DNA of 64,000 nucleotides from DATGJX01 sp963830545 (GTDB lineage Bacteria > Vulcanimicrobiota > Vulcanimicrobiia > Vulcanimicrobiales > Vulcanimicrobiaceae): assembly GCA_963830545.1 (NCBI GenBank), contig CAWHMK010000001.1, forward strand, positions 2,356,001 to 2,420,000. The letters run 5' to 3'. Below, in pieces: positions 17,093 through 26,040 of this stretch. Position numbers and translations under genes: made by a program. Numbering within the stretch: position 1 is the first letter of the stretch; each line of letters begins with the position of its first letter. The notes beneath the pieces are model-generated. The model saw only the letters and a program-made list of their open reading frames with translations. It searched no databases and was not told the origin of the DNA.

Positions 17093-18220
17093 GTGAATAC
17101 CGGCGATTTGCTCGCGGGATACGATTCGTCCGCACTTACGCTCTGCTCCATCGGCAGCCATTCGGCACTCGAAGTGGCATACGGAGCGCGTCTGCAGGGC
17201 CTGCGCAATCTCGTCGTGACCGCCAAAGGTCGCGAGCAGACGTACGCGCGGTACTACGCGCGGCGCGCGAACCCGGCTCGCGGCTGCGTGGACGAAACGC
17301 TGCAGCTCGAACAGTTCACCGATCTGCTGCGCGACGGCGTTCAGAAAACGTTGCGGGAGCGCAACGTCGTCTTTCTGGCCAATCGTTCCTTCGAAGTGTA
17401 TCTGCACCAGAAGTTCAGCTACGACGAGATCGAACGCGGAATGAAGGTTCCGATGTTCGGCAACCGGCGGCTGTTGCGCGCCGAGGAACGCGACGAGGAG
17501 CACAATCAGTATTGGCTGATGCAGCGTGCCGGCATTCGCCACCCGGTGCAATTCGCATCTGCCGGCGACATCGATCGCCTGGTGATGGTGAAGGCGCCGC
17601 ATGCGAAGGTGAGCTTCGAACGCGCGTTTTTTCTGTGTTCTTCACCACGGGAATATCGCGAGGTGTCCGCGCGGCTGATTCGGGAAGGCATGCTTACCGA
17701 AGCCGGCTTGAGTAATGCGGTGATCGAAGAATATGCGCTGGGCCCGTCGGTGAATCTCAATTTCTTTTACTCGCCCATTCTCGACGAACTGGAGCTGAGC
17801 GGAACCGACACGCGTCGTCAAACCAATCTCGAAGGGTTCCGCAACGTTCCGCCCGCGGCGTTCGAAGGCTTGCGAAACGTGCCGATGCGTCTGGAAGAAG
17901 CCGGGCACATTGCCGCAACGCTCACCGAATCGACGCTCGAGAAAGCGTTCGACATGGGAGAGCGCTTCGTGAACGTTGCGCGCGAAGTCAATCCGCCGGG
18001 CGTCATCGGCCCGTTCGCCTTGCAGTGCATCATCGTCGCCGGTCCGCCGAAGGAATTCGTGTGCTATGACGTCTCGCTGCGCATTCCGGGATCGCCCGGC
18101 ACGCGGTACACGCCCTATTCGGCTTATCGATGGGGGCGCGACGTTTCCGTCGGAGAGCGCGTCGCCATGGAGATCGTTTTCGCGCGCGACTCGAACCGCT
18201 TGCACGAGGTCCTCACCTAG
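17093..18220 (+). CDS. purP: Archaeal-type FAICAR synthetase PurP (formate-AICAR ligase, ATP-grasp)
   Basis: The protein is 375 residues from the GTG at 17093. It aligns with archaeal PurP along its length: IGSHSALEVAYGARLQG, KVPMFGNRRLLRAEE, MVKAPHAKVSFERAFF, VIEEYALGPSVNLNFFYSP, DTRRQTNLEGFRNVPP, NPPGVIGPFALQC and the C-terminal SVGERVAMEIVFA. PurP makes FAICAR from AICAR, formate and ATP, the step most bacteria perform with the PurH transformylase and 10-formyl-THF. It is followed by guaA and purD on the same strand. The start is uncertain because no clear ribosome site is present. An assignment to another ATP-grasp ligase is unlikely given the number of shared blocks. Confidence 0.9.
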   Translation: MNTGDLLAGYDSSALTLCSIGSHSALEVAYGARLQGLRNLVVTAKGREQTYARYYARRANPARGCVDETLQLEQFTDLLRDGVQKTLRERNVVFLANRSFEVYLHQKFSYDEIERGMKVPMFGNRRLLRAEERDEEHNQYWLMQRAGIRHPVQFASAGDIDRLVMVKAPHAKVSFERAFFLCSSPREYREVSARLIREGMLTEAGLSNAVIEEYALGPSVNLNFFYSPILDELELSGTDTRRQTNLEGFRNVPPAAFEGLRNVPMRLEEAGHIAATLTESTLEKAFDMGERFVNVAREVNPPGVIGPFALQCIIVAGPPKEFVCYDVSLRIPGSPGTRYTPYSAYRWGRDVSVGERVAMEIVFARDSNRLHEVLT

Positions 18221-18282
18221 CGACGCACGATATGTCATCGTCAAAAAAGAGCGGGGCGGCGCCGAGCCGAATGGGTGGGGCG

Positions 18283-19869
18283 ATGACCGTCCCCGACACC
18301 CTGGATGCTCCAGGCGCGGCCGCCACGCAGCCCGCTACCGTATTTATCCTCGACTTCGGCGCGCAGTACAGCCAGTTAATCGCGCGGCGGACGCGCGAAC
18401 TGAACGTGTATTGTGAAATCGTGCCGTTCGACACGCCGTGGACCGAGCTCGCACCGCGCAAGCCTGCCGCGATCATTCTGAGCGGCGGTCCGGAAAGCAC
18501 GCTCGTGCCGGATGCACCGCAAATGGATGCGCAGATCATTCGCAGCGGCGTTCCAATCTTGGGGATCTGTTATGGGATGCAATTGCTCGCGCGCGAGTGC
18601 AATGCGGAACTGGTCAAACTCGATCACGCGGAGTACGGTCCGGCCACGCTGCTCGTGGTGCACCCCGAGACGCCTCTTTTCGAAGGCGTCGCGACCGAAT
18701 CGCGGGTGTGGATGTCGCATGGGGACTCCGTGGTCCGAATGCCCGCCGGATTCAAGAAAGCCGCGTCCACCCAGCGCTGCGACGTTGCGGCGATGGCAAA
18801 CGACGAGCGCAAATTGTACGGCGTGCAGTTCCACCCGGAAGTCGTGCATACCGATTTCGGCAAGCAGATCATCAACAACTTCCTGCACCGTGTGGCGGGC
18901 ATCACCTCGGACTGGCACATGGAATCCTTCGTCGATCGCGCCATCGCCGAAATTCGCGAAAAGGTCGGCGGCGACAAAGTCATCTGTGCCCTGTCGGGCG
19001 GGGTAGATTCCGCCGTTGCTGCAACGCTGGTTTCGCGCGCGATCGGCGAGCAGTTGACGTGCATATTCGTCGATCACGGCCTGCTGCGCAAAAACGAAGC
19101 GCAGCGCGTCATCCAAGCGTTCCGTGACGTGATGCATTTGAACGTCACCGCAGTCGACGCCCGAGCGCGGTTTCTCGGAAAACTCGACGGCATAAGCGAT
19201 CCGGAGCAAAAGCGGATCATCATCGGCCACGAGTTCATTCGCGTCTTCGAGGAAGAGGCGGCGAAACTTCCCGGCGTAAAATACCTCGTGCAGGGCACGT
19301 TGTACCCGGACGTCATCGAGTCGAAGACGCCGCAAAGCAAAGCGGGCCACAAGATCAAATCGCATCACAACGTGGGCGGCCTTCCGGATACGATGAATTT
19401 TTCGCTCATCGAACCGCTCCGCGCGCTGTTCAAAGACGAAGTGCGATCGCTGGGCCGCGTTTTGGGGCTGCCCGATCACATCGTACAGCGCCAGCCGTTT
19501 CCAGGTCCGGGACTCGCCGTGCGCATCATCGATTCGATTACCGAAGAGCGCTTGGCGCTCGTGCGCGAAGCGGACGCGATCGTGTGCGAAGAAATCGACA
19601 ATGCCCTGCTCGATCCGAAACCTTGGCAATATTTCGCCGTGCTCACGCCGGTCAAGAGCGTGGGCGTCATGGGCGACGGCCGCACGTATTCGAATCTCGT
19701 CGCGGTTCGCGCCATTACGAGCGAAGACGGCATGACCGCCGATTGGGCGAGACTGCCGTACGATTTGCTCGAACGAATCAGCACGCGCATCGTGAACGAA
19801 GTGCCCGGCGTCAACCGCGTCGCCTACGACGTCACGTCGAAACCCCCGTCGACCGTCGAGTGGGAATAG
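18283..19869 (+). CDS. guaA: GMP synthase (glutamine-hydrolysing)
   Basis: The protein has the class-I glutamine amidotransferase domain (FILDFGAQYSQLIARR, nucleophile in LGICYGMQLLA, HPEVVHTDFG), the ATP pyrophosphatase domain (PP loop ALSGGVDSAVAATL) and the C-terminal dimerisation domain (QRQPFPGPGLAVRI...). It converts XMP to GMP with glutamine and ATP. Two starts are possible: ATG at 18283, preceded by GGTGG, chosen here, or ATG at 18232, adding 17 low-complexity residues. Lying just after purP, it belongs to a purine-synthesis run with purD. Length after the start (528) matches the family. Confidence 0.95.
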   Translation: MTVPDTLDAPGAAATQPATVFILDFGAQYSQLIARRTRELNVYCEIVPFDTPWTELAPRKPAAIILSGGPESTLVPDAPQMDAQIIRSGVPILGICYGMQLLARECNAELVKLDHAEYGPATLLVVHPETPLFEGVATESRVWMSHGDSVVRMPAGFKKAASTQRCDVAAMANDERKLYGVQFHPEVVHTDFGKQIINNFLHRVAGITSDWHMESFVDRAIAEIREKVGGDKVICALSGGVDSAVAATLVSRAIGEQLTCIFVDHGLLRKNEAQRVIQAFRDVMHLNVTAVDARARFLGKLDGISDPEQKRIIIGHEFIRVFEEEAAKLPGVKYLVQGTLYPDVIESKTPQSKAGHKIKSHHNVGGLPDTMNFSLIEPLRALFKDEVRSLGRVLGLPDHIVQRQPFPGPGLAVRIIDSITEERLALVREADAIVCEEIDNALLDPKPWQYFAVLTPVKSVGVMGDGRTYSNLVAVRAITSEDGMTADWARLPYDLLERISTRIVNEVPGVNRVAYDVTSKPPSTVEWE

Positions 19870-19897
19870 CCGTGCCGGACGTTCGGACGGAAACAGC

Positions 19898-21166
19898 GTG
19901 AGAATCCTCGTCGTCGGCGCAGGAGCGCGTGAAGACGCGCTCTCCTGGCGTTTGGCCGCGTCTGCGTCGTGCGATGCAATTTTTGCCGCGCCCGGTAACG
20001 CGGGCACGGCGTCGCGCGGCGAAAATTGGAACATTCCGGCAACCGACGGCAAGGCGATCGTCGAACGCTGCAAGCAAGAGCGAATCGACTTGGCCGTGCT
20101 CGGCCCGGAATCCGCAATTGCCGCCGGCGTCGGCGATCGTCTGCGCGAAGCGGGCATTCCCGCGTTCGGTCCCAATCGTTCCGGCGGCCGCTTGGAATCG
20201 AGCAAAATTTTTTCGAAGCGATTCATGGAGCGTCATGGCGTTCCAACGGCTCGCGCGATCGTCGTTCATTCCCTGGAAGGCGCGCTGCACGCGCTTGCGG
20301 AGTGGAACGGCGCCGTCGTCGTCAAGGCGGACGGATTGGCCGCCGGTAAAGGCGTGGTCGTCGCTCCAAATCCGGACGATGCGCGCGGCGTGCTGCAAGA
20401 ATGGTATGGCGCGAATCGCGTTCCCGGCGGCGGCAACGACGTGCTGCTGGAAGAAAAACTCGAAGGACGCGAAGTAAGCGTGTTCGCAATCAGCGACGGC
20501 CGCGCGATGTTTCCGATCGCCTCCGCTTGCGACTATAAACGCGCGGGCGACGGCGACACCGGACCGAACACCGGCGGCATGGGCGCGTATTCGCCGCCGA
20601 TGGGTTTTCCGCCCAACCTCGAAGACGCTGTGCGCGAGCGCATCCTCGCACCGGTGCTCCGCGGATTACTTGCGGAAGGCGAGCAATACGTCGGCGTGTT
20701 GTATTGCGGCCTGATGTGGACCGCCGATGGCCCCTCCGTCATCGAATTCAACGCGCGTTTCGGGGATCCGGAAACGCAAGCACTCGTGCCGCGCGTCACG
20801 GGCGATTTCGCAGCGCTGCTCAAGTCGGCGGCCGACGGCGCGCTCGATCTCGGCACGGCTGCGTTTGCTGCACGCGCATGCGTCGGCGTCGTCGTCGCAA
20901 CGGCCGATTACCCGCGCACGAGCACGCCGATCGGCGGTTTGCCGGCGGACGTCGATCTCGGCCTGGATGCGCAAGTGTTTTGGGGAACGTCCACGATGGA
21001 CGGCCGCGTCGTGTCATCGGGCGGGGGCCGCGTTCTCACGGTGACCGGCTTGGGGAACGATTTACCTGCTGCGCGCCGGCGCGCGTACGACGCCGTTCAC
21101 GATCTGGCTGCGCGTTTCAACGCACGCGATTTGACTTATCGAACCGACATCGCCCAGTTCGACTGA
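19898..21166 (+). CDS. purD: Phosphoribosylamine-glycine ligase (GAR synthetase)
   Basis: The 422-residue ATP-grasp enzyme has the N-terminal MRILVVGAGAREDALSWRL (the family normally has GGREHA here; the variant is A-R-E-D), LGPESAIAAGVGD, VVKADGLAAGKGVVV, CDYKRAGDGDTGPNTGGMGA and EFNARFGDPETQ. It ligates phosphoribosylamine and glycine, the second step of purine synthesis. The start is GTG at 19898, 28 bp after guaA. The replaced GREHA motif is unusual but the ATP-grasp residues are intact, so it should be active. Confidence 0.95.
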   Translation: MRILVVGAGAREDALSWRLAASASCDAIFAAPGNAGTASRGENWNIPATDGKAIVERCKQERIDLAVLGPESAIAAGVGDRLREAGIPAFGPNRSGGRLESSKIFSKRFMERHGVPTARAIVVHSLEGALHALAEWNGAVVVKADGLAAGKGVVVAPNPDDARGVLQEWYGANRVPGGGNDVLLEEKLEGREVSVFAISDGRAMFPIASACDYKRAGDGDTGPNTGGMGAYSPPMGFPPNLEDAVRERILAPVLRGLLAEGEQYVGVLYCGLMWTADGPSVIEFNARFGDPETQALVPRVTGDFAALLKSAADGALDLGTAAFAARACVGVVVATADYPRTSTPIGGLPADVDLGLDAQVFWGTSTMDGRVVSSGGGRVLTVTGLGNDLPAARRRAYDAVHDLAARFNARDLTYRTDIAQFD

Positions 21167-21168
21167 GC

Positions 21169-21378
21169 TCATGGCCGGCGGGTTGTGCGCCTGACCATTT
21201 CCCGGTATTCCTGCGCATAGAAATCGAGCGCCTTGTCGGGCAATTCCAACGCGCCTTCTTTTTTCGCAATGGCTCTTACTCGGCGGATCGCTTCCGCTTG
21301 GCTCAGGTTCGGGGTCTCGGTTTCGGCGCGAAGTTTGAGTGCATTCCACATTCGCTCCGAGGGATCGCGTCGGTTCAC
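21169..21378 (-). CDS. Small charged helical protein of unknown function
   Basis: A 69-codon frame from the GTG at 21378, or a 60-residue product from the ATG at 21351, which has GGAG four bases upstream. The product is rich in Arg, Glu and Ala and looks helical (SQAEAIRRVRAIAKKEGALE), ending MVRRTTRRP. I do not recognise the family. It lies between the convergent purD end and the stop of the radical SAM gene. A TTGACG element lies about 50 bp upstream on the same strand. It could be a chance frame in GC-rich DNA; compositional fit and spacing favour a real small gene only moderately. Confidence 0.45.
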   Translation of the reverse strand: MNRRDPSERMWNALKLRAETETPNLSQAEAIRRVRAIAKKEGALELPDKALDFYAQEYREMVRRTTRRP

Positions 21379-21434
21379 CCTGCGAGAATACCCGAGCGCC
21401 GCTTCGCAGCGACATACTGAAAACGCGGTAGACG

Positions 21435-22325
21435 TCAAGCGCCGATGAGGCTGAGTTGCAACGGCCCGCCCGGCTGAATGTGAGGCGGGGCTTGCATCGG
21501 AAAGCGGCGGAGCGCCTCGCCGACGCGGGTTTCGATTTCGTCGCGCACCTCCCGCGGCGCGTATTTTCCGCGATAGTTCGAGGCATATCGGGCGATGAGT
21601 TCGGGCCGGCTTTCCCGCAAATAGCCGAAGAATGCCTCGCGGGTTATCTCGTGCAAATGGAGCGTGTTGTGCCAAACAGCGTGAGCGCCCGCTTCGCGCG
21701 CCGCGCGCACGACTGCTTCGATATTTTGCTCGGAATCGGTGATCTGCGGAAGAATCGGCGCCAGCGCGACATTGACTTTGATGTTCGCGGCTGCAAGCCT
21801 CGCTACGGCCAGCAAACGCTTGCCGGGCGGTGCAACCGTCGGTTCGATCTCGCGAGCGAGGGATTCATCCAACGTTGCAATACTGACGGAAACGCTCGCG
21901 CCGGCACCGGCCGCGAGCTCGCGCAGTACGTCGACGTCTCGAATCACCAGAGGTGAGCGCGTAATCAAACTCGCCGGCGTATCGTAATCGCGCAACGCTT
22001 TCAAAATGTCTCGCGTGAGCCGGTAGCGTCCTTCCAGCGGCTGATAAGGATCGGTCACCGTCCCGATCGCAACGGTTTCATGGCGCCAGGAGCGCTGCGC
22101 GAGTTCCGTGCGAAGCACGCCCGGAGCGTTCACTTTGACGTAAATGCGGCTGCCCCAACTGCCCACGCCGTCGTCGTCGAGAAACGAATGCGTGCGGCGA
22201 GCGTAGCAGAAGACGCAGCGATGATAGCATCCGCGATATGGATTGATCGACCAGCCGAAGGGCATGCCGGTCACCCGGTTGAGGAGGGACTTGGCGGGTG
22301 CCTCGATGACCTCAACGCCTCGCAT
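21435..22325 (-). CDS. Radical SAM protein, SPL-like / Rv2578c family, under an SOS promoter
   Basis: The protein is 296 residues. The radical SAM Fe-S motif is CYHRCVFCYAR (CX3CX2C) near residue 33-43, after NRVTGMPFGWSINPYRG. Later blocks VAIGTVTDPYQPLEGRYRLT, LITRSPLVIRDVDVL and VSVSIATLDE match the spore-photoproduct-lyase-like Rv2578c family of radical SAM enzymes, whose substrate is unknown. The ATG at 22325 sits about 7 nt after a -10 box, so the transcript is probably leaderless. The promoter spacer is a perfect LexA palindrome, so the gene should be induced by DNA damage. It is divergent from the Bax-inhibitor-like gene (74 bp). Confidence 0.87.
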   Translation of the reverse strand: MRGVEVIEAPAKSLLNRVTGMPFGWSINPYRGCYHRCVFCYARRTHSFLDDDGVGSWGSRIYVKVNAPGVLRTELAQRSWRHETVAIGTVTDPYQPLEGRYRLTRDILKALRDYDTPASLITRSPLVIRDVDVLRELAAGAGASVSVSIATLDESLAREIEPTVAPPGKRLLAVARLAAANIKVNVALAPILPQITDSEQNIEAVVRAAREAGAHAVWHNTLHLHEITREAFFGYLRESRPELIARYASNYRGKYAPREVRDEIETRVGEALRRFPMQAPPHIQPGGPLQLSLIGA

Positions 22326-22361
22326 TGCGCCTAGTATAATCGAACACCTGTTCGATGACAA
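22323..22361 (-). promoter_or_regulatory. SOS-controlled sigma70-type promoter of the radical SAM gene
   Basis: Reading the minus strand, -35 TTGTCA (22356-22361), a 17-bp spacer and -10 TATACT (22333-22338) each have one mismatch to consensus. The start ATG begins 7 nt after the -10 box, predicting a leaderless mRNA. The spacer contains the LexA palindrome listed separately. Confidence 0.75.
22340..22355. promoter_or_regulatory. LexA-type SOS box TCGAAC-N4-GTTCGA
   Basis: TCGAACACCTGTTCGA is a perfect match to the mycobacterial TCGAAC(N4)GTTCGA operator. Read on the minus strand, its core CGAACAGGTGTTCG also fits the Firmicute CGAACRNRYGTTYG consensus. It fills the spacer between -35 and -10 of the radical SAM promoter. 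It also lies 45 bp before the divergent Bax-inhibitor gene, directly after a TATAAT (22335-22340) in that direction. Confidence 0.8.
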
Positions 22362-22399
22362 GCATGAAACTCCGGGGCGTGCCGCCGGTTGTATAGCGT

Positions 22400-23065
22400 A
22401 TGGCAATGCGTTTCCAAACTCCGCCGCGACCGTACGGGTACGCGCCGGCGCTTCCGGTTCAGTCCTTGCTCGGACAGGTGCTCGGCATCACCGCCGTAGG
22501 GCTAATCATCACGGCGGCTGCCGCGTATTTCTTCCAAAACGTCAGTTACGGTGCGGGCCTGCTCGCAATGATCGTCGGTTTCTTGCTGCTGATCGGCATC
22601 AACGTCGCGCGCAACAACCCGGCGCTTTCGCTAGGCATGTTCTACGCATTTGCGCTGCTCGAGGGCATCGGCCTGGCACCCACCATCCACTATTATGCTG
22701 CGTCAATCGGCAGCGGCGTGATCGTCGATGCGGCAGCCACGACGGGGCTCGGGATGCTTGCGCTTGCGTGCATCGTGTACGCGACGGGAATCGATTTCCG
22801 GCGTTTCCAGGGGTATTTGTTCGTCGCGCTGATCGGCCTCGTGCTCATCGGAATCATCTCGATTTTTACGCATTGGGTGCATCCCGCTGCATACTCATGG
22901 CTAACGCTGATCATCTTCACCGGCCTCGTACTCGTCGACTTCGCACGCGTCCGCGCGGGCGGCGACGGGTATTCGCCCGTTCAGCTTGCCGTCCGAATCT
23001 ACTTGGACGCAATCAATATTTTCTTGGCGATCCTGCAACTGCTCGGCCGCCGCAACAACGACTGA
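22400..23065 (+). CDS. Bax inhibitor-1 / YccA-family membrane protein
   Basis: The 221-residue protein has seven predicted membrane helices after a short proline-rich N-terminus (PPRPYGYAPALPVQSLLGQV). The family blocks GMFYAFALLEGIGLAP and TTGLGMLALACIVYATGIDF, and the polar end of the last helix (YLDAINIFLAILQLLGRRN), are those of bacterial BI-1 (YccA/YetJ) proteins. These act as calcium/proton leak channels or FtsH modulators in other bacteria; the role here is not known. It is divergent from the SOS radical SAM gene and stands 43 bp before purF. Confidence 0.88.
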   Translation: MAMRFQTPPRPYGYAPALPVQSLLGQVLGITAVGLIITAAAAYFFQNVSYGAGLLAMIVGFLLLIGINVARNNPALSLGMFYAFALLEGIGLAPTIHYYAASIGSGVIVDAAATTGLGMLALACIVYATGIDFRRFQGYLFVALIGLVLIGIISIFTHWVHPAAYSWLTLIIFTGLVLVDFARVRAGGDGYSPVQLAVRIYLDAINIFLAILQLLGRRNND

Positions 23066-23108
23066 TCCACCTGCCGGAACGCCGCGCTCATTGTAGAATA
23101 GGGTCCTC

Positions 23109-24470
23109 ATGTGCGGCATAACCGGCGTTTACGCACCCGGCCATGACGCGGCGCGCCTCGCCTACTTTGCCTTGTACGCCCTGCAGCACCGCGGCCAAGA
23201 GTCGGCCGGAATCGCCTCGGGCGACGGCGGCACGATTCGCTCGCACAAGGAAATGGGGCTGATCGGCGCGATTTTCGACGAGGAAATTTTAAGCGATTTG
23301 GGCGGCCACATTGCGGTCGGGCACACCCGGTATTCGACGACGGGCTCGTCCATCGTCGTAAACGCGCAGCCGCTTCTCGAGCGCACGGACGTCGGCGATT
23401 TTGCATTCGCGCACAACGGCAATATCACCAACACCGACGAGTTGCGCGAAACGCTTTCTCCGGGCACCACGCTGCAGGCTTCCTCCGACTCCGAAGTCAT
23501 GGCCAAAATGCTGGTCGAGGCGCCGGGATCGATGATGGACCGCATCAAGAGCGTATTGCATCGCGCGCGCGGTGCGTATTCCGTCGTCCTCTGCACTGCG
23601 GACGAGCTGTACGCGTTTCGCGATCCGTGGGGCGTGCGGCCGCTGTGTCTGGGCCGCTACCACGACGGGTGGGTCGTCGCTTCGGAGTCTTGCGCGCTTT
23701 CGACGATCGGCGCGTCGTACGAACGCGAACTCGAACCCGGCGAAATTCTGCGCATCAATGCAAGCGGCATCGAATCCTCGAGCGTGGTGTTGAATGAACC
23801 GCCCGCGCTCTGCATGTTCGAATACATCTACTTCGCGAGGCCGGATTCGCAACTCAGCGGCGAATCGATTTACATGGCGCGCTACCGCATGGGTCGCCGT
23901 CTCGCCCAGGAGTTTCCGGCCGAAGCGGACGTGGTGATGGCGATACCGGACTCGGCGGTTCCGGGCGGCATCGGCTTCGCGGACGAAGCGGATTTGCCGT
24001 ACGTAGAAGGCCTCATCAAGAACCGGTACATCGGACGCACGTTCATCAGTCCCGATCAGCGCATGCGCAGCCGCGGCGTGCAGCTCAAGTTCAATCCGCT
24101 CACCGAAAACTTGGCGGGCCGCCGCGTCGTCGTCGTCGACGATTCGATCGTACGCGGCACCACGACGCCACGCATCGTTCAACTCCTGCGCGACGCCGGA
24201 GCGAAGGAAGTTCACGTTCGCGTCACGTCGCCGCCGATCAAGCATCCGTGTTATTTGGGCGTGGACCTCGCGACGTACGACGAGCTCATCGCCGCGAACT
24301 TCACCGTAGAAGAAATCCGGGCGAAGATCGGCGCGGACTCACTGGGCTACCTGAGTCTCGAAGGCTTGATTGAAGCGACCGGACGCACCGCGAACGAAAT
24401 GTGTTTGGGCTGCCTCACGGGCGTATACCCGAACGTGCCGGCCGCGCACGAGCCTCGCGTTCTGGCTTAA
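23109..24470 (+). CDS. purF: Amidophosphoribosyltransferase
   Basis: The 453-residue protein begins MCGITGVYAPGHDAARLAYF, so Cys2 becomes the N-terminal nucleophile without a propeptide. The glutaminase domain has ALQHRGQESAGIA, and the transferase domain has the PRPP loop VVVVDDSIVRGTTT. Cysteines in ALCMFEYIY, HPCYLGVDL and CLGCLTGVYP match the 4Fe-4S ligands of the Bacillus-type enzyme. It commits PRPP to purine synthesis. A weak -10 (TAGAAT, 23094-23099) lies about 10 bp before the ATG, suggesting a very short leader. Confidence 0.95.
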   Translation: MCGITGVYAPGHDAARLAYFALYALQHRGQESAGIASGDGGTIRSHKEMGLIGAIFDEEILSDLGGHIAVGHTRYSTTGSSIVVNAQPLLERTDVGDFAFAHNGNITNTDELRETLSPGTTLQASSDSEVMAKMLVEAPGSMMDRIKSVLHRARGAYSVVLCTADELYAFRDPWGVRPLCLGRYHDGWVVASESCALSTIGASYERELEPGEILRINASGIESSSVVLNEPPALCMFEYIYFARPDSQLSGESIYMARYRMGRRLAQEFPAEADVVMAIPDSAVPGGIGFADEADLPYVEGLIKNRYIGRTFISPDQRMRSRGVQLKFNPLTENLAGRRVVVVDDSIVRGTTTPRIVQLLRDAGAKEVHVRVTSPPIKHPCYLGVDLATYDELIAANFTVEEIRAKIGADSLGYLSLEGLIEATGRTANEMCLGCLTGVYPNVPAAHEPRVLA

Positions 24471-24479
24471 CTCGGGTAC

Positions 24480-26036
24480 ATGTTTGCGGTGGTAGACGCC
24501 GCAAACAAGCGCTGGTGGACGCTGGGCAACGCCGGAATCTCGGTGTTGATGGCACTCCTCGACGTGACCATCGTGAACGTCGCCTTGCCGACGCTGCAGC
24601 GCGATCTGAATGCGCGCTTCGATCAACTGCAATGGGTCGTGAATGCGTATGCGCTCTCGCTTGCGGTCGTGCTGGTCACCGGCGGCCGGTTGGGAGACAT
24701 GTTCGGCCGGCGCAAGCTCTTCACAATCGGCGTAAGCATTTTCGTCGCGGGCTCGGCGCTCGCGGGTCTTTCGGGAGAGTTTCGTCTGGGCGGGTTTCAA
24801 ATCGACGCATTACTCGGTGCACGCGCCATTCAGGGTCTCGGCGCCGCGGTGATGATGCCGGTATCGCTGGCGATGGTGTCGCACGCGTTCGAAGGCAAGG
24901 AACGCGGCGTCGCTATCGGAACGTGGGGCGCGCTTGCCGGTCTCGGTTTGGCTGCGGGCCCGATCGTCGGCGGCCTGCTCATCGTCAGCGTCGGATGGCC
25001 CGCCATTTTCTTTTTGAACGTTCCTATCGGCATCGCTTCGATTCTCGCGAGCTACGCGACGATCGACGAAAGTCGCGACGACCGCGCGCCGCGGCGAATC
25101 GACTGGTACGGTATCGCCACCCTTTCACTGTTCGTCTTTTTGCTCGTCTGGGGACTCATTCGCCTCGATGGCTTGCAATCTGCGCCGCTGCTGCAAATCG
25201 CATGGCCTTTCATCGTCTCCGCTCTGGCGCTCGCAGCATTCATCGCCGGAGAATTGCGCATCGAGGACGCAATGGTCGACTTGCGTCTGTTCTGCAATCG
25301 AAGTTTCTCCGGCGATGCAGTCGCCGTCTTCGCGCTTTCGGCCGGTTTGGTGGCGTTCATCTTTTTCCTGACGCTGTATCTGCAGAACGCGCTCGGTTTC
25401 GACGCGCTGCAAACCGGCATTCATTTGCTGCCGATGACGATTCTGGTCGGCATCTGCGCTCCCATTGCCGGCCGCTACGTCGACCGAATCGGTCCGCGCT
25501 GGATCATCACTGCGGGACTTGGATTAGGCGCAATCGGGGCGTTTTTGGTCAGCCGCGTAACGCCGTCGGATTCCCAGGCGCAGTGGACGGTCCTGCTGCC
25601 GTCGTTCTTGCTCATCGGCATCGGATTGGGCAGCGCGAATGCGCCGATCAATACGGTGGCCGTCGGAACGGCGGATCCGGGAAAAGCGGGCGTTGCATCC
25701 GGCATCATCAACGTGTGCAGGCAAATCGGGACGGCATTCGGCATCGCGTTTCTCGGCGTGTTCTTGACCGCGCACTACGATCGAGCGCTCGCGCAGCAGC
25801 ATTTCCCGACGCGCGTTGCCGGCGCCGTTCAAAAAGCCGGGCCGCAAGCCGGCAGCGGCGGCCTCGCACAGGCGCCGCAGCGAATCAAGGACCTGCCGAT
25901 CTTCCCGCGAGTCTCGCACGGCACGCGAGACGCATGGATCGAAAGCTTCGGAGAAACCATGCGCGTGGCCGCACTCTTCATCGGCGCAGGCGCGCTCGTG
26001 TCGGCGCTTACGATCCGCAAGGAAGATTTGCGCTAG
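24480..26036 (+). CDS. MFS transporter, DHA2 (14-helix drug:H+ antiporter) family
   Basis: The 518-residue protein has about 14 membrane helices. The DHA2 signatures are LMALLDVTIVNVALPTLQRDL in helix 1, WVVNAYALSLAV, GGRLGDMFGRRKLF (motif A) and GLGAAVMMPVSLAMVSHAF. The ending KEDLR is cytoplasmic. EmrB/QacA-like pumps export lipophilic drugs or natural products using the proton gradient. It starts 9 bp after purF, possibly by read-through, with no regulator beside it. It is convergent with the peptide-binding lipoprotein (4 bp). Confidence 0.9.
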   Translation: MFAVVDAANKRWWTLGNAGISVLMALLDVTIVNVALPTLQRDLNARFDQLQWVVNAYALSLAVVLVTGGRLGDMFGRRKLFTIGVSIFVAGSALAGLSGEFRLGGFQIDALLGARAIQGLGAAVMMPVSLAMVSHAFEGKERGVAIGTWGALAGLGLAAGPIVGGLLIVSVGWPAIFFLNVPIGIASILASYATIDESRDDRAPRRIDWYGIATLSLFVFLLVWGLIRLDGLQSAPLLQIAWPFIVSALALAAFIAGELRIEDAMVDLRLFCNRSFSGDAVAVFALSAGLVAFIFFLTLYLQNALGFDALQTGIHLLPMTILVGICAPIAGRYVDRIGPRWIITAGLGLGAIGAFLVSRVTPSDSQAQWTVLLPSFLLIGIGLGSANAPINTVAVGTADPGKAGVASGIINVCRQIGTAFGIAFLGVFLTAHYDRALAQQHFPTRVAGAVQKAGPQAGSGGLAQAPQRIKDLPIFPRVSHGTRDAWIESFGETMRVAALFIGAGALVSALTIRKEDLR

Positions 26037-26040
26037 ATAT

